Of a DNA stretch of 64,000 nucleotides, positions 5,353 through 13,641 are shown in pieces. Made by a program: the position numbers and the translations under genes. Origin of the DNA: a virus; IMG/VR virus record IMGVR_UViG_3300041583_000371, positions 1-64,000 of that record. One strand, written 5' to 3'. The notes beneath the pieces are model-generated. The model searched no databases. It had not been told where the DNA came from and saw nothing but the letters and a program-made list of their open reading frames with translations. Numbering within the stretch: position 1 is the first letter of the stretch; each line of letters begins with the position of its first letter.

Positions 5353-6186
5353 ATGCCTAAAAATAAGATAAAGAATAAAAGTATTGAAGATAAGTTTTAC
5401 ACCCATCCAGATGTAGCAAAAAAATGTTATGAAATGGTTAAAAATCTTACCAATGATTGTGATTTTTTTATCGAGCCATCTGCTGGGAACGGTTCATTTT
5501 TTAATATTATAACTCATTCAAAAGTGGGTTATGACATATCTCCAGAATCAAACAATATTATTAAAGGTAGCTGGTTTGAACAGCAAGTTCCTAAAGATTG
5601 TGTGGTAATAGGAAATCCTCCTTTTGGTAACAGAAATGATCTAACTAAAGCTTTCATAGGCCACGCAATAAACAATGCTAAAATTATAGCATTCGTATTG
5701 CCACTTGTATTTAGAAAAGAAACGATGCAGAAATCTTTTCCTGTTGGGTGGAAATTGATCTTAGATTATACATTGCCCATGAATTCTTTTGTTCTTGATA
5801 GCGAGCCTTATCATGTGCCATGTTGCTTTCAGATATGGTCTAAATATGATATAGGAATTAATCTTAGGGAAAGTGTTAAGGGTAAAATTTTCACGAATGA
5901 CTTTACTTTTGTGACTATTAAAAATTTACCAAGATATTTCATATTTGGGGCGGCACCAAAAAATATAATAAAGGTAAATGATGTACTCAAAAACAATAGA
6001 GGGTATTATATAAATGTAGTTAGCGAAGACGTTATCATCAATCTACAGAAAATTGATTGGAACACTTATTCATTAAGTTCTGTTTCTGGTAATGTCGCTT
6101 GGTTCACAAAAGAACAAATAATAAACATTTACTGCAAAGAATATGGGTCAGATGGCCAGATAAATACGCTTGATAAATATTTTTAA
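5353..6186 (+). CDS. N6-adenine DNA methyltransferase
   Basis: 277 aa. SAM-binding motif I is seen as FIEPSAGNGSFF (residues ~38-50) and catalytic motif IV as VIGNPPFGNRND (~84-95), the NPPF type of N6-adenine methyltransferases. Starts with ATG right after the preceding TAA. The target sequence cannot be told. Phages use such enzymes to shield DNA from host restriction. No nuclease partner is adjacent, so this is an orphan methylase. Confidence 0.85.
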   Translation: MPKNKIKNKSIEDKFYTHPDVAKKCYEMVKNLTNDCDFFIEPSAGNGSFFNIITHSKVGYDISPESNNIIKGSWFEQQVPKDCVVIGNPPFGNRNDLTKAFIGHAINNAKIIAFVLPLVFRKETMQKSFPVGWKLILDYTLPMNSFVLDSEPYHVPCCFQIWSKYDIGINLRESVKGKIFTNDFTFVTIKNLPRYFIFGAAPKNIIKVNDVLKNNRGYYINVVSEDVIINLQKIDWNTYSLSSVSGNVAWFTKEQIINIYCKEYGSDGQINTLDKYF

Positions 6187-6201
6187 TGATAAAAAATTGT
6201 G

Positions 6202-6230
6202 TTGACATCATATCTTTTTTGTAATACATT
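6202..6230 (+). promoter_or_regulatory. sigma70-type promoter (GTGTTGACA class)
   Basis: TTGACA (6202-6207), 17-bp spacer, TACATT (6225-6230), upstream of 6261. Confidence 0.6.
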
Positions 6231-6260
6231 GATTGTATAGAGAAATGAAAAGGAAACACC

Positions 6261-6605
6261 ATGTCTTTTGAAACAATGAATCGTCCTTCTGTAGGTGAGC
6301 AAAACGGTCTTGTGAACGGTATGCAATACCATAACACTCGCCACGCTCAGGATGGAGGCGTTGATGAGGTTGATTGGACTGCCAAAGGCTTGCGCATTAC
6401 CCGTTTTCGTATGCTTTCAGACCCAGGGTTTCCTTTATGGGACATTTCATATGTGCACGGCATCCTTGATGGAATGCACGTTGATGTGCGTGTGCCATTC
6501 AGTCAACTGCCAAAATACGGTATGCGCGCAGCATTGTATAAAGAAGCAAAGGCGACTGGCAAATTTATTAATGGCCTTTTTGATGCGATTTCAACCTTAA
6601 ACTAA
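6261..6605 (+). CDS. hypothetical protein, 114 aa
   Basis: Starts MSFETMNRPSVGEQNGL after AAAAGGAAA. Contains GLRITRFRMLSDPGFPLWDISYVHG, a compact mixed alpha/beta pattern I do not recognise. GC content is above that of its neighbours, which may mark later acquisition. Confidence 0.75.
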   Translation: MSFETMNRPSVGEQNGLVNGMQYHNTRHAQDGGVDEVDWTAKGLRITRFRMLSDPGFPLWDISYVHGILDGMHVDVRVPFSQLPKYGMRAALYKEAKATGKFINGLFDAISTLN

Positions 6606-6617
6606 AGGACAAATATT

Positions 6618-7306
6618 ATGAATGAACGGTATTATTGTTTTCCAGACATTCATGGATGTAATAGTGTGTTGAAAACAGCATTACAGACTGTGTATGATTG
6701 CAACCCAGAAGGTGGAAAATTATATTTCTGGGCGATTATATTGATCGTGGCCCTGATAATTATGGGGCACTTCAAACTGTAATGAACCCCCCAGAAAATT
6801 GGGAGTTTGTATGTCTGCTTGGAAACCATGAAAGTATGTTTCTTGAATCTTATAAAAAAGGAACGAGTTTCTACAATCGAAAAGCGGCACTCGATATTGC
6901 TGGTTATAGTCAAAATGATACTCAAACGTATCAAACAGTACTAAGTAGTATTCCACGTGATGTTATTGAATGGATGCATTTTCTTAAACTGTACCACATT
7001 GAAGATAATAACGTATTTGCCCATGCGTATTATGATGATTCTCTTTCGCCAGAAAATCAGGTAGAATATTCCTGTGTATGGTATCGTATGCATGATAGCG
7101 AACCATACAATAACCAAAATCAAGGGTTATATCTTACGCATGGACATACACCAAAAAAGAATGGCCCAATTATGACAACCAATCGGTTAAATCTTGATGC
7201 TGGTGCGGTATTTTACGGAAAGTTTGTAATTGCCGAATATCACAAAAACAAGCAGGGTCCAGTCGCATTTTATGAGTTTCTTTTTGAAGATCACCCCAAC
7301 TTTTGA
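6618..7306 (+). pseudogene. PPP-type Ser/Thr protein phosphatase, frameshifted
   Basis: Metal-binding motifs of the calcineurin/PPP superfamily appear in order: FPDIHG (residues ~8-13), LGDYIDRGPDN, LLGNHE and YLTHGHT. The first lies in the frame that starts at ATG 6618; the rest lie in another frame. The two join if one T is added in TATATTTCTGGG near 6725-6735. Lambda-type and related phage phosphatases remove phosphate from proteins. This is either a real mutation, a programmed shift or an error in a short T-run. Ribosome site AAAGGAC precedes 6618. Confidence 0.8.
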
Positions 7307-7327
7307 TATATGTAAAGGCAACACAAA

Positions 7328-7495
7328 ATGACTGTAGATGAACTGCGCAAAATTTTAGATACCTTGCCAAATAATACAGAAATAGAGTTTATCGGATATG
7401 CACAAGGTCGTGAATTCATAGAAAAGGCGGCACCATCTGATTTCGTTTACGACAAATGGAATTCAGCACTAATGATTAAAACAGACTGGAATTGA
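7328..7495 (+). CDS. small hypothetical protein, 55 aa
   Basis: ATG at 7328 after GTAAAGGC, stop TGA at 7493. MTVDELRKILDTLPNNTEIEF looks like a small helix-strand fold of the kind common in T4-like early regions. No assigned function. Confidence 0.6.
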   Translation: MTVDELRKILDTLPNNTEIEFIGYAQGREFIEKAAPSDFVYDKWNSALMIKTDWN

Positions 7496-7532
7496 TATTG
7501 CCATAATGCCATAAAACATAATGGAGTAAAGA

Positions 7533-7757
7533 ATGGACGTAATTATTGGACTTGGTGTTATACTGTTGCTATTTTACATTCTTATTAAAGGTGGAATACA
7601 AACATTCAAACGAAATTGGGGTATTGCTTTAGTGTTATTTGTGCTATTGACACCCATTTGGTTTCTATGGGCAACGGTAGAAATTTTTATTGAGCTCCCA
7701 ACAGTTAAACCGTTGGAAGTAAATGTAACGATCAACAAAACAGATGAAAAGGTATAG
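7533..7757 (+). CDS. small membrane protein, 74 aa
   Basis: Two hydrophobic segments (residues ~3-22 and ~30-52) joined by a short basic loop, then a polar tail. The layout recalls phage superinfection-immunity proteins such as T4 Imm, but I see no motif proving it. It is paired with a second small membrane gene. Confidence 0.65.
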   Translation: MDVIIGLGVILLLFYILIKGGIQTFKRNWGIALVLFVLLTPIWFLWATVEIFIELPTVKPLEVNVTINKTDEKV

Positions 7758-7761
7758 TAAA

Positions 7762-7926
7762 ATGGAAGTAGTATTTGTATTGGTAATTAGTGGTATTCTT
7801 GCCATGGTTTCACATAAGATGGCGGAAAATCGAAATCGGAGTGGTGCCGCATGGGCTGTCGGCGGTTTCTTTTTGGGGTTTTTTGCAATAGCAGCAATTT
7901 ACCTACTAGGCGATGCTAAAAAGTAA
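7762..7926 (+). CDS. small membrane protein, 54 aa
   Basis: I chose ATG 7762 because AAAAGG lies at a fair distance; an in-frame ATG at 7744 would overlap the preceding gene. Two hydrophobic segments, the second glycine-rich (WAVGGFFLGFFAIAAIYLL). Probably acts with the preceding membrane gene. Confidence 0.6.
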   Translation: MEVVFVLVISGILAMVSHKMAENRNRSGAAWAVGGFFLGFFAIAAIYLLGDAKK

Positions 7927-7963
7927 TTTTGGAGACAAGTTAGGTGTTTGATATAAATAAAGG

Positions 7964-8614
7964 ATGAATGATTCAGAAGCTTACACAAAATTTAAATCGC
8001 ATAGAAAATGGTTCAGTAAGCTATGGCTTTCTGAATCGTTAGGTTATCAGTGCGGGCCTTCGGGTATAGCGCCACATAGCAGTGGTTGGTATGTCGTAAG
8101 GCCGATAATGAACCTTTCCGGTATGGGGTTAGGCGCTAAAAAAATCTATATCGATGTTGGAGACTCATCGAAAGTTCCGCCCGGATATTTTTGGTCAGAA
8201 TGGTTTTCGGGAACACAATATTCGGTGTGCTTTAAATGGATAGATGGTGTTTGGTGCGATGTGTCTTGTTGGGAAGCAGATAGAAATGAAAATAATTTGC
8301 CAAGATTCAATAAATGGTCTAGATGTGAAAATCAAAAGTTTGCGTTAGGTGAAATTTTTAATCAATTGCATACTGACGTCGATGATGTAAATGTAGAGTT
8401 CATAGATCAAAAAATTATCGAAGTGCATTTAAGAAAAACGCCAGACCCAGATTATGATGTGCTAATTCCTATTTGGTCAGATCAGCATTATTTGATTGCT
8501 AATTATGAAAAATTAGGGTATTCTTATATCGAAAGTTATGATGATGCTGATGGATTTTTGAAACCACATCGCATAGGATTTGTAGTAAAAAATAACTGCG
8601 AGGTGAAATACTAA
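7964..8614 (+). CDS. hypothetical protein, 216 aa
   Basis: Starts MNDSEAYTKFKSHRKWF. Aromatic- and cysteine-containing core (VPPGYFWSEWFSGTQYSVCFKW), no family recognised. TATAAATA at 7952-7959 ends only four bases before the ATG, so a late transcript would be nearly leaderless; either that box is chance or the start is unusual. Confidence 0.75.
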   Translation: MNDSEAYTKFKSHRKWFSKLWLSESLGYQCGPSGIAPHSSGWYVVRPIMNLSGMGLGAKKIYIDVGDSSKVPPGYFWSEWFSGTQYSVCFKWIDGVWCDVSCWEADRNENNLPRFNKWSRCENQKFALGEIFNQLHTDVDDVNVEFIDQKIIEVHLRKTPDPDYDVLIPIWSDQHYLIANYEKLGYSYIESYDDADGFLKPHRIGFVVKNNCEVKY

Positions 8615-8629
8615 GAATGGAAAATTACA

Positions 8630-9121
8630 ATGTTTAAAAAAATATCAACAATCGCCACTTTATGTATTTTTGCAACAAAAGTAAATGCATTTGATGCATT
8701 TACTTTTGTTCGTATAATGGAAGTAGCGCCCAATTACACGATAGGGCATCTCGAAGTTCCAGAAACAAGATGTTATGACGTAAGTATTCCGGTGTACCAA
8801 AATAACCGTTCTAGTAATGGTGACATTCTTGCTGGTGCCATCATAGGTGGCGTTTTAGGTAAATTGGCGACCAATGACGATGGTGGTGCGGTTGCTGGAG
8901 TGGTGATAGGTTCTTTAATTGGTTCGATTGATGGCAATAACATTTTGATGGGGTATCAAAATGTACAACAATGCGAAACAATTATAGTGCGCGAGCTGGC
9001 AGAAATTATTCAAGGTTACACAGTAACATATTCAGGTAAATTGGGCGTCGGTATTGTCAATACAAGATATCAATACCCTATCGGCACTGTCATGAGTTTA
9101 GAAGAGCTATTTTCTGGATGA
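8630..9121 (+). CDS. glycine-zipper envelope protein
   Basis: 163 aa with an N-terminal signal peptide (cleavage likely after KVNA, residue ~20). The middle has the glycine-zipper 2TM pattern GDILAGAIIGGVLGKL...GGAVAGVVIGSLIGS known from the Rickettsia 17-kDa antigen family, which inserts in the outer envelope. A phage copy could alter the host envelope or aid lysis or exclusion. It overlaps the next gene by four bases (ATGA). Confidence 0.8.
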   Translation: MFKKISTIATLCIFATKVNAFDAFTFVRIMEVAPNYTIGHLEVPETRCYDVSIPVYQNNRSSNGDILAGAIIGGVLGKLATNDDGGAVAGVVIGSLIGSIDGNNILMGYQNVQQCETIIVRELAEIIQGYTVTYSGKLGVGIVNTRYQYPIGTVMSLEELFSG

Positions 9122-9567
9122 AATATAACAATCATATATATGAAATTATTCACGCAAAAATAGATCCATGGATTATGCAATGCCCACACAAGACAAAAGA
9201 TGAAATATTTATAGATATGTTAAGGGATATGGATAACAACATCGCATTTCCGCTTGAAAAAGATGATATGGTTTTTTACATGATGCCAGAGACGCCTTGG
9301 CTTGCAAAACTTAATGTGTTTTCAGACACCAAAAATGCAAAACAGGCTTTAACATCTGCGATATATCTAACCGATTATATGTTTGAAAATATGAAAACGC
9401 TGCGAAAAATTTACGGAATTAGTCCACACAAAAAGTTTGTCCGCATGATAAACAAAATAGGTTGGAAGCAGGAAGGCGTTTTGTCAGAATCGTTTTTGGA
9501 CAAAAATGGTGACATGGTAGATCAATACGTATTTGGTGTAACAAGAGATGAATTTAAACTTAGATAA
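9118..9567 (+). CDS. GNAT-fold acetyltransferase-like protein
   Basis: 149 aa. The C-terminal half, with INKIGWKQEGVL followed by DKNGDMVDQYVFGVTRDEF, is the typical end of GNAT N-acetyltransferases, where a Gly-Trp turn precedes the last strands. The acetyl-CoA P-loop (R/Q-x-x-G-x-G/A) is not clear, so activity is doubtful. Similar GNAT-like proteins occur in T4-like marine phages. Translationally coupled to the preceding gene. Confidence 0.55.
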   Translation: MKYNNHIYEIIHAKIDPWIMQCPHKTKDEIFIDMLRDMDNNIAFPLEKDDMVFYMMPETPWLAKLNVFSDTKNAKQALTSAIYLTDYMFENMKTLRKIYGISPHKKFVRMINKIGWKQEGVLSESFLDKNGDMVDQYVFGVTRDEFKLR

Positions 9568-9574
9568 TTCATCT

Positions 9575-9582
9575 TATAAATA
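9575..9582 (+). promoter_or_regulatory. T4-type late promoter core
   Basis: Exact TATAAATA, 31 bases before the Alt-like gene. Confidence 0.75.
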
Positions 9583-9613
9583 GCTTTAATAACAAAATAT
9601 GGAGCGCAGTTAC

Positions 9614-11740
9614 ATGAAGTCTTTTATCAATTTCAAAGACCAAGAATTATTCTTTGAGTCACTTAACACCGCTGTTGAGTTTCAGATGACCGAAGATACT
9701 ATGCTGCCAAAGCAAATTTATGCTTCTGCTTCTATCAATGGGTCCGATTACGGCATGTCATTGGTAGAGACAACATATGACAAAGTTTACATGATAGAAC
9801 TTTATCGTATTGTGAATGTCAAGAAAAGAACATGGTCATTTAAAACCCCAGCAGACATCCGACCAGTATTGGCAACATTTCTAAAATTCATGGAGGCTTC
9901 GTATCCATTTATAAAAAATAGAATGGATGGTATTATTATTGACATACCAAGTAAAGCAGGGTCAGAAAGATACCAAAGTCTTCTAACAAAAATAATCAAA
10001 AAAACATACATCCAAACATTTAGGGTAGTTCCAGTCAAAAAGATTTCAGATGGTGCAAGAAATTACATCTTTGTCACCAAGAAAAGCGTCAAACCAGAAA
10101 CAATATTCAAAACTGTTGTATTCACAAAACACTTCGAATTTGATCCGACCGGAATGGACATACAAGATATCGTGTCAAGTGAAAATTTGGAAACAATTGC
10201 TGTCCCGTATAAAAGACAAAAAGAGACTGTGAGTACAAAACCAAGCAAGTTGTTTGCATTCAAAAAATTAGATTTGGGAAATGAGATTGACAGTTCGGAT
10301 ATAAAACTTATAGATGACATTTCTAATAAAGCTGTTCAGAGCAAAGGCGGCAGCAATGTTGTTGATTTGTTAGGAAATAAAGAAGTTGTTGGTGATAAAG
10401 TTGAAGAAGTTCCGCTTGGTAAGTTTAACTTAAATTATTCGCCAAATGACCAAATTGATGCTAATAACATACCAATTGCTGGCCTAATAAAAAATAGAAT
10501 GAGCTGGTCTTTAAAATCTTCATTAGATAACATGGACAAGACAGAAAAAAAGATGGACAATTCCTATGTTGTGAAAAGTCTTAGAGAAGTATTTAAAAAA
10601 GTTTATAATTATGACACTTCTAATTCCATGAGATTAATTATGGTTGAAATGGGGTTGGCTAATAATAATGGGTTAATGAAAGTTGGCGTTAAGAATAAAC
10701 CAATGTGGGAAAAAGTATTGAACGATGTCATCGATATGTCTGTAGATGATGCGAAATTGGCTTATAAAGAGTTAGTAGCATTGAAGAAAATAGATGCCGC
10801 AGCCAATGTATCATTTGAAAGAGAAATAATGTCTGCAAAAGTTCTAGAAATGCCATTTGCTATTAGCACAACAAACGAAGCTTTCAAATCTGATAATGAT
10901 ACCAAATGGGATGATGGGACAATCGGATTTGTGAATTTTAACGAAGACATTTTTGAAAAAATAGCTGTAGTAAAAAATAACGAAGGCTACAAAAAATTTG
11001 ATGATATTTTTAAAGGTGTTTTGAACAGTATAGACACATCTAAATTGACTGTAGAAGAAGCCAAACAAGAAAAAGCCATAAGAGGTTTCCAAAGTTACAC
11101 TGCTTCTGGATTCATGTCAATAAATCCAAATCTTAGAAATTCTATGGCTACTATGAAAGATGGAAATTTCATATTGGACTTCCGATCAGATGCCATGTTT
11201 GCTTTTTATAATGAATACGCAGTAGAGATGGAAGAAGATATGTGGGTGTATCGAAATTGTGAAGTCCCAGGCCAAAAAAATTTCGAACCAGGTGATGTAT
11301 TCGTAGACCCCGCATGGCTATCCACCTCATTAAGTTCAAATATCGCAATGGGAAACAAACCAAATTCTACGCGAATGAAAATCTATTTGCCTAAAGGTAC
11401 TAAGTGTATTCCGATATTGAACTACTCATCAGTGTCGAAAGAAAAAGAAATAATGTTGCCCCCATTTAGTAGAATTAGGCTGACCGAAGTGTACCATACA
11501 ATACTGGATAAAAAAAATAAACCATTTGTGGTTGGTGTTTATACAGGCAATGGCGCAAGTAGCTTTTATGAGGCATACAAAAAGGGACCAAGCGAACTTA
11601 AAATGTTGTTTGAGGCTAAAGTACAGGACACTAAAAAAGTTAATGCTGACAAAGATGCCAAAACTGTATGGGATGAAACCCTCTTGTCGCACGAAAAAAT
11701 GAAAGAATTGCAGTTGTCTAAGATGAAAATTAAGTATTGA
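9614..11740 (+). CDS. alt: Alt-like mono-ADP-ribosyltransferase
   Basis: 708 aa from ATG 9614, chosen because GGAG at 9600-9603 fits it; an in-frame ATG lies at 9599. The C-terminal third has the R-S-E ADP-ribosyltransferase fold: VYRNCE (~residue 543), STS in PAWLSTSLSS (~569) and the catalytic E-x-E in SKEKEIML (~609), followed by PPFSRIRL. T4 Alt is packaged, injected and modifies host RNA polymerase on arginine. The start MKSFINFKDQELFFESLN resembles the head-targeting N-termini of T4 internal proteins, supporting packaging. Late promoter upstream. Confidence 0.85.
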   Translation: MKSFINFKDQELFFESLNTAVEFQMTEDTMLPKQIYASASINGSDYGMSLVETTYDKVYMIELYRIVNVKKRTWSFKTPADIRPVLATFLKFMEASYPFIKNRMDGIIIDIPSKAGSERYQSLLTKIIKKTYIQTFRVVPVKKISDGARNYIFVTKKSVKPETIFKTVVFTKHFEFDPTGMDIQDIVSSENLETIAVPYKRQKETVSTKPSKLFAFKKLDLGNEIDSSDIKLIDDISNKAVQSKGGSNVVDLLGNKEVVGDKVEEVPLGKFNLNYSPNDQIDANNIPIAGLIKNRMSWSLKSSLDNMDKTEKKMDNSYVVKSLREVFKKVYNYDTSNSMRLIMVEMGLANNNGLMKVGVKNKPMWEKVLNDVIDMSVDDAKLAYKELVALKKIDAAANVSFEREIMSAKVLEMPFAISTTNEAFKSDNDTKWDDGTIGFVNFNEDIFEKIAVVKNNEGYKKFDDIFKGVLNSIDTSKLTVEEAKQEKAIRGFQSYTASGFMSINPNLRNSMATMKDGNFILDFRSDAMFAFYNEYAVEMEEDMWVYRNCEVPGQKNFEPGDVFVDPAWLSTSLSSNIAMGNKPNSTRMKIYLPKGTKCIPILNYSSVSKEKEIMLPPFSRIRLTEVYHTILDKKNKPFVVGVYTGNGASSFYEAYKKGPSELKMLFEAKVQDTKKVNADKDAKTVWDETLLSHEKMKELQLSKMKIKY

Positions 11741-11765
11741 CATCCATTTCGTTTATAGTTATAGT
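11737..11765 (+). promoter_or_regulatory. sigma70-type promoter overlapping a stop codon
   Basis: TTGACA (11737-11742) contains the stop of the Alt-like gene; TATAGT (11760-11765) follows at 17 bp. Confidence 0.65.
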
Positions 11766-11788
11766 TAACCCTTAGAAAGGACTATAAC

Positions 11789-11923
11789 ATGACAAAAAAA
11801 GATGCATCTAAAAAGGAAAACATCACGCCTCCAACTAAAGTTGATTCTGTTTGGGACGAGGTTATGCCATCTCGTGAAGAAATGAACAAACTAAGTAAAA
11901 CTTCTTTGAAGCTTGAAATGTAG
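11789..11923 (+). CDS. 44-aa paralogue of the Alt-like C-terminal tail
   Basis: ATG at 11789 after GAAAGGAC, stop TAG. Its second half, KVDSVWDEVMPSREEMNKL, resembles the last residues of the gene just upstream (KTVWDETLLSHEKMKEL). A short, separately promoted copy of the tail of a packaged enzyme could act as a binding or regulatory peptide; that is inference. Confidence 0.65.
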   Translation: MTKKDASKKENITPPTKVDSVWDEVMPSREEMNKLSKTSLKLEM

Positions 11924-11999
11924 TTCTGCCAAATCACTAATAATTTTACTAACCATCGTATCTCAATTATGGGGTACTTATATAATTTAAGGAAATAAA

Positions 12000-12596
12000 A
12001 TGAAAACTACAATTGCAACAATCGCACTTATGTTTGGTACGGCCACATCAGCAATGGCGAATGATTTTGATAATGCCACCTTTGGCCTTACTGTAAACTC
12101 TGGAATGATGGATTTTACTGTTGACGCTAATCAAAATGCACTAACAGATTTTGAAGTCGGTGTTACTGGGCTTGCACATTCATTGGGTTCTGCTGATGCA
12201 GAAGTTCGTGCTGCACTTAACTATAATCTTGATGCTGACACCATTGGTCTTCGTGGCGAATACAATCTTGCAATGGCGGTTGCCGATCAGACCGTTGCGT
12301 ATGGTACAGTTGGGTTGGAATACACCACTGCAAATAACAACCTTTCAAATGGCGATTTTTCTTTTGACCCATCTGTTGGTGTTACCTACACACTAAATGA
12401 CCAGATTTCAGTATTTGGTGAAGTTGGTTATACTTGGAATATTAGCAATGATTGGTCACGCACAGGCGGATATTTGGAAGTTGGTGTGCCAGTAACCGTT
12501 GCATCAAAAGTTACACTAACACCAAGTCTGGTTCGCACATTTGATGATGGTCTAGAAAGCACAAATGCAAAGCTATCTCTAAATCTAACTTTCTGA
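12000..12596 (+). CDS. outer-membrane beta-barrel protein
   Basis: 198 aa with a clear signal peptide (cut after AMA, residue 20), alternating beta-strands (e.g. LRGEYNLAMAV, AYGTVGLEYTT, VFGEVGYTWNI) and a C-terminal aromatic residue (LSLNLTF) as needed for barrel assembly. About eight strands fit the size. A phage-made outer-membrane protein might mask receptors, block superinfection or change permeability. RBS AAGGAA. It is followed directly by the tmRNA gene. Confidence 0.85.
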   Translation: MKTTIATIALMFGTATSAMANDFDNATFGLTVNSGMMDFTVDANQNALTDFEVGVTGLAHSLGSADAEVRAALNYNLDADTIGLRGEYNLAMAVADQTVAYGTVGLEYTTANNNLSNGDFSFDPSVGVTYTLNDQISVFGEVGYTWNISNDWSRTGGYLEVGVPVTVASKVTLTPSLVRTFDDGLESTNAKLSLNLTF

Positions 12597-12649
12597 TAAA
12601 AAAGGTTGTTTCTTAAACACGCGGTGGCCATAGGTTAGCCACCATTTTG

Positions 12650-12657
12650 TATAAATA
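12650..12657 (+). promoter_or_regulatory. T4-type late promoter core of the tmRNA gene
   Basis: Exact TATAAATA just before the tmRNA acceptor piece; transcription would begin around 12664, close to where the acceptor piece should start. Confidence 0.75.
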
Positions 12658-12663
12658 ACTACG

Positions 12664-12722
12664 TGACGTTGAAGTTCACTGAATACGGTTTGGACTCGGC
12701 TTCGAAGCCGACATCTCCACCA
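12664..12722 (+). ncRNA. ssrA: tmRNA acceptor piece (permuted ssrA)
   Basis: Ends in TCGGC-TTCGAA-GCCGA (T-arm, loop one base short), CATCTCC and ACCA. CATCTCC (12712-12718) pairs with GGGGATG at the start of the coding piece (12786-12792). The GGTTTGGAC before the T-arm can pair GTTTG with CAAAC of the coding piece, as helix 2 does in tmRNA. The 5' end is set only roughly by the promoter. Confidence 0.85.
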
Positions 12723-12782
12723 TAGATACATTGGTGATATTTTAATATCATTATTCTTAAATGAGTGTAACAATGTATCTAT
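12722..12782 (+). other. tmRNA precursor linker hairpin
   Basis: ATAGATACATTG (12722-12733) pairs perfectly with CAATGTATCTAT (12771-12782), extending the acceptor stem across the segment that is removed on maturation. This joins the 3' end of the acceptor piece to the 5' end of the coding piece, the hallmark of permuted tmRNA genes. Confidence 0.85.
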
Positions 12783-12785
12783 GCT

Positions 12786-12950
12786 GGGGATGAAATGGGA
12801 TCGACAAACGGACTAAGCAGGATGGAGTTGCCCCGATATAAGCTGGGTTAACGCGAATAAAACACTAAATGCAAATACTAATGCAAAACCAGAGATGCGC
12901 CTAGCAGCATAATCTCTTGCGGTCAGGGACGCCGTATTACCCAAGTCCCA
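12786..12950 (+). ncRNA. ssrA: tmRNA coding piece with tag ANTNAKPEMRLAA
   Basis: Starts GGGGATG, then the conserved GGGATCGAC D-arm-like segment. The reading frame GCA...TAA at 12871-12912 encodes ANTNAKPEMRLAA, ending in the LAA degron expected for ClpXP-type proteolysis. The stop lies in the loop of AGAGAT/ATCTCT (helix 5), followed by GGGAC/GTCCC pairing (12926-12930, 12945-12949). tmRNA with SmpB frees stalled ribosomes and tags their products. Two-piece permuted tmRNA is typical of alphaproteobacteria. The 3' end is approximate. Confidence 0.9.
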
Positions 12951-12979
12951 ACTTTAATAAAAAGGACCACATTTCAATA

Positions 12980-13531
12980 ATGAGTAATTTAAGAGAACTA
13001 ACAAAAGTTCATCACACCAGAACAGAAAAATCCAAATTTATTACGAAAATGCTGAAGCACCAGATAACTGTAGGCCAGTATTATGTCTACCTTTCAAATA
13101 TGTGGTTGATGTACGATACACTCGAAAAACATGCACATAATTTAGGAATATTTGAAGATATCGAAGCTGTAAAGCGATCCATACCGATAATGAAAGATTT
13201 GGAAGAATTAGAACTACTACATGGTTTTAAAATTCCAACTCCATTTGATTCGACGGTAGCTTACCAAGAATATATTTTGAGTATATCTGGTGATGCAGAA
13301 AAACTTCTTTCACACGTATATGTACATCATATGGGCGATCTTTCTGGTGGCCAAATATTGAAAAGATTTGTTTTCGGTTCTGCGCTTAGATACCAATTTG
13401 AAGGTGACTTGGATTCATTAAAGGCAAATATCCGTAGCAAACTTCATGATGGGCTTGCTGATGAAGCAATCGTTTGCTTTGATATGGTTAGAATATTTCT
13501 TGAAGAATTAGAAGAAAATAATTGGCAATAA
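12980..13531 (+). CDS. heme oxygenase
   Basis: 183 aa from ATG 12980 (AAAGGAC upstream; an earlier in-frame TTG lies inside the tmRNA). Proximal heme His is in LTKVHHTRTEKSKF (His12 by alignment to TKEVH of known enzymes), and the distal-helix signature SHVYVHHMGDLSGGQ (~residues 110-124) is near perfect. It cleaves heme to biliverdin, CO and iron, using ferredoxin as donor in bacteria. Phage copies are known from marine phages. A heme-synthesis gene (ALA synthase) is 43 kb downstream on the same genome. Confidence 0.95.
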   Translation: MSNLRELTKVHHTRTEKSKFITKMLKHQITVGQYYVYLSNMWLMYDTLEKHAHNLGIFEDIEAVKRSIPIMKDLEELELLHGFKIPTPFDSTVAYQEYILSISGDAEKLLSHVYVHHMGDLSGGQILKRFVFGSALRYQFEGDLDSLKANIRSKLHDGLADEAIVCFDMVRIFLEELEENNWQ

Positions 13532-13544
13532 GCTAAATTAATAG

Positions 13545-13573
13545 TTGACATGTAACCCGCTAAGTGTTACATT
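13545..13573 (+). promoter_or_regulatory. sigma70-type promoter
   Basis: TTGACA, 17-bp spacer, TACATT, before the gene pair at 13642 and 13859. Confidence 0.65.
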
Positions 13574-13641
13574 AATACATAATATGCATTTATTAACAAA
13601 TGCAAAGTATAAACCCCCACAGAAATATTTAAAGGAAAGAC

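Noticed and set aside
12917-12979. Longer heme oxygenase starting at TTG 12917
   Set aside because: It would begin inside the tmRNA coding piece; ATG 12980 has a good ribosome site and matches the usual N-terminus.
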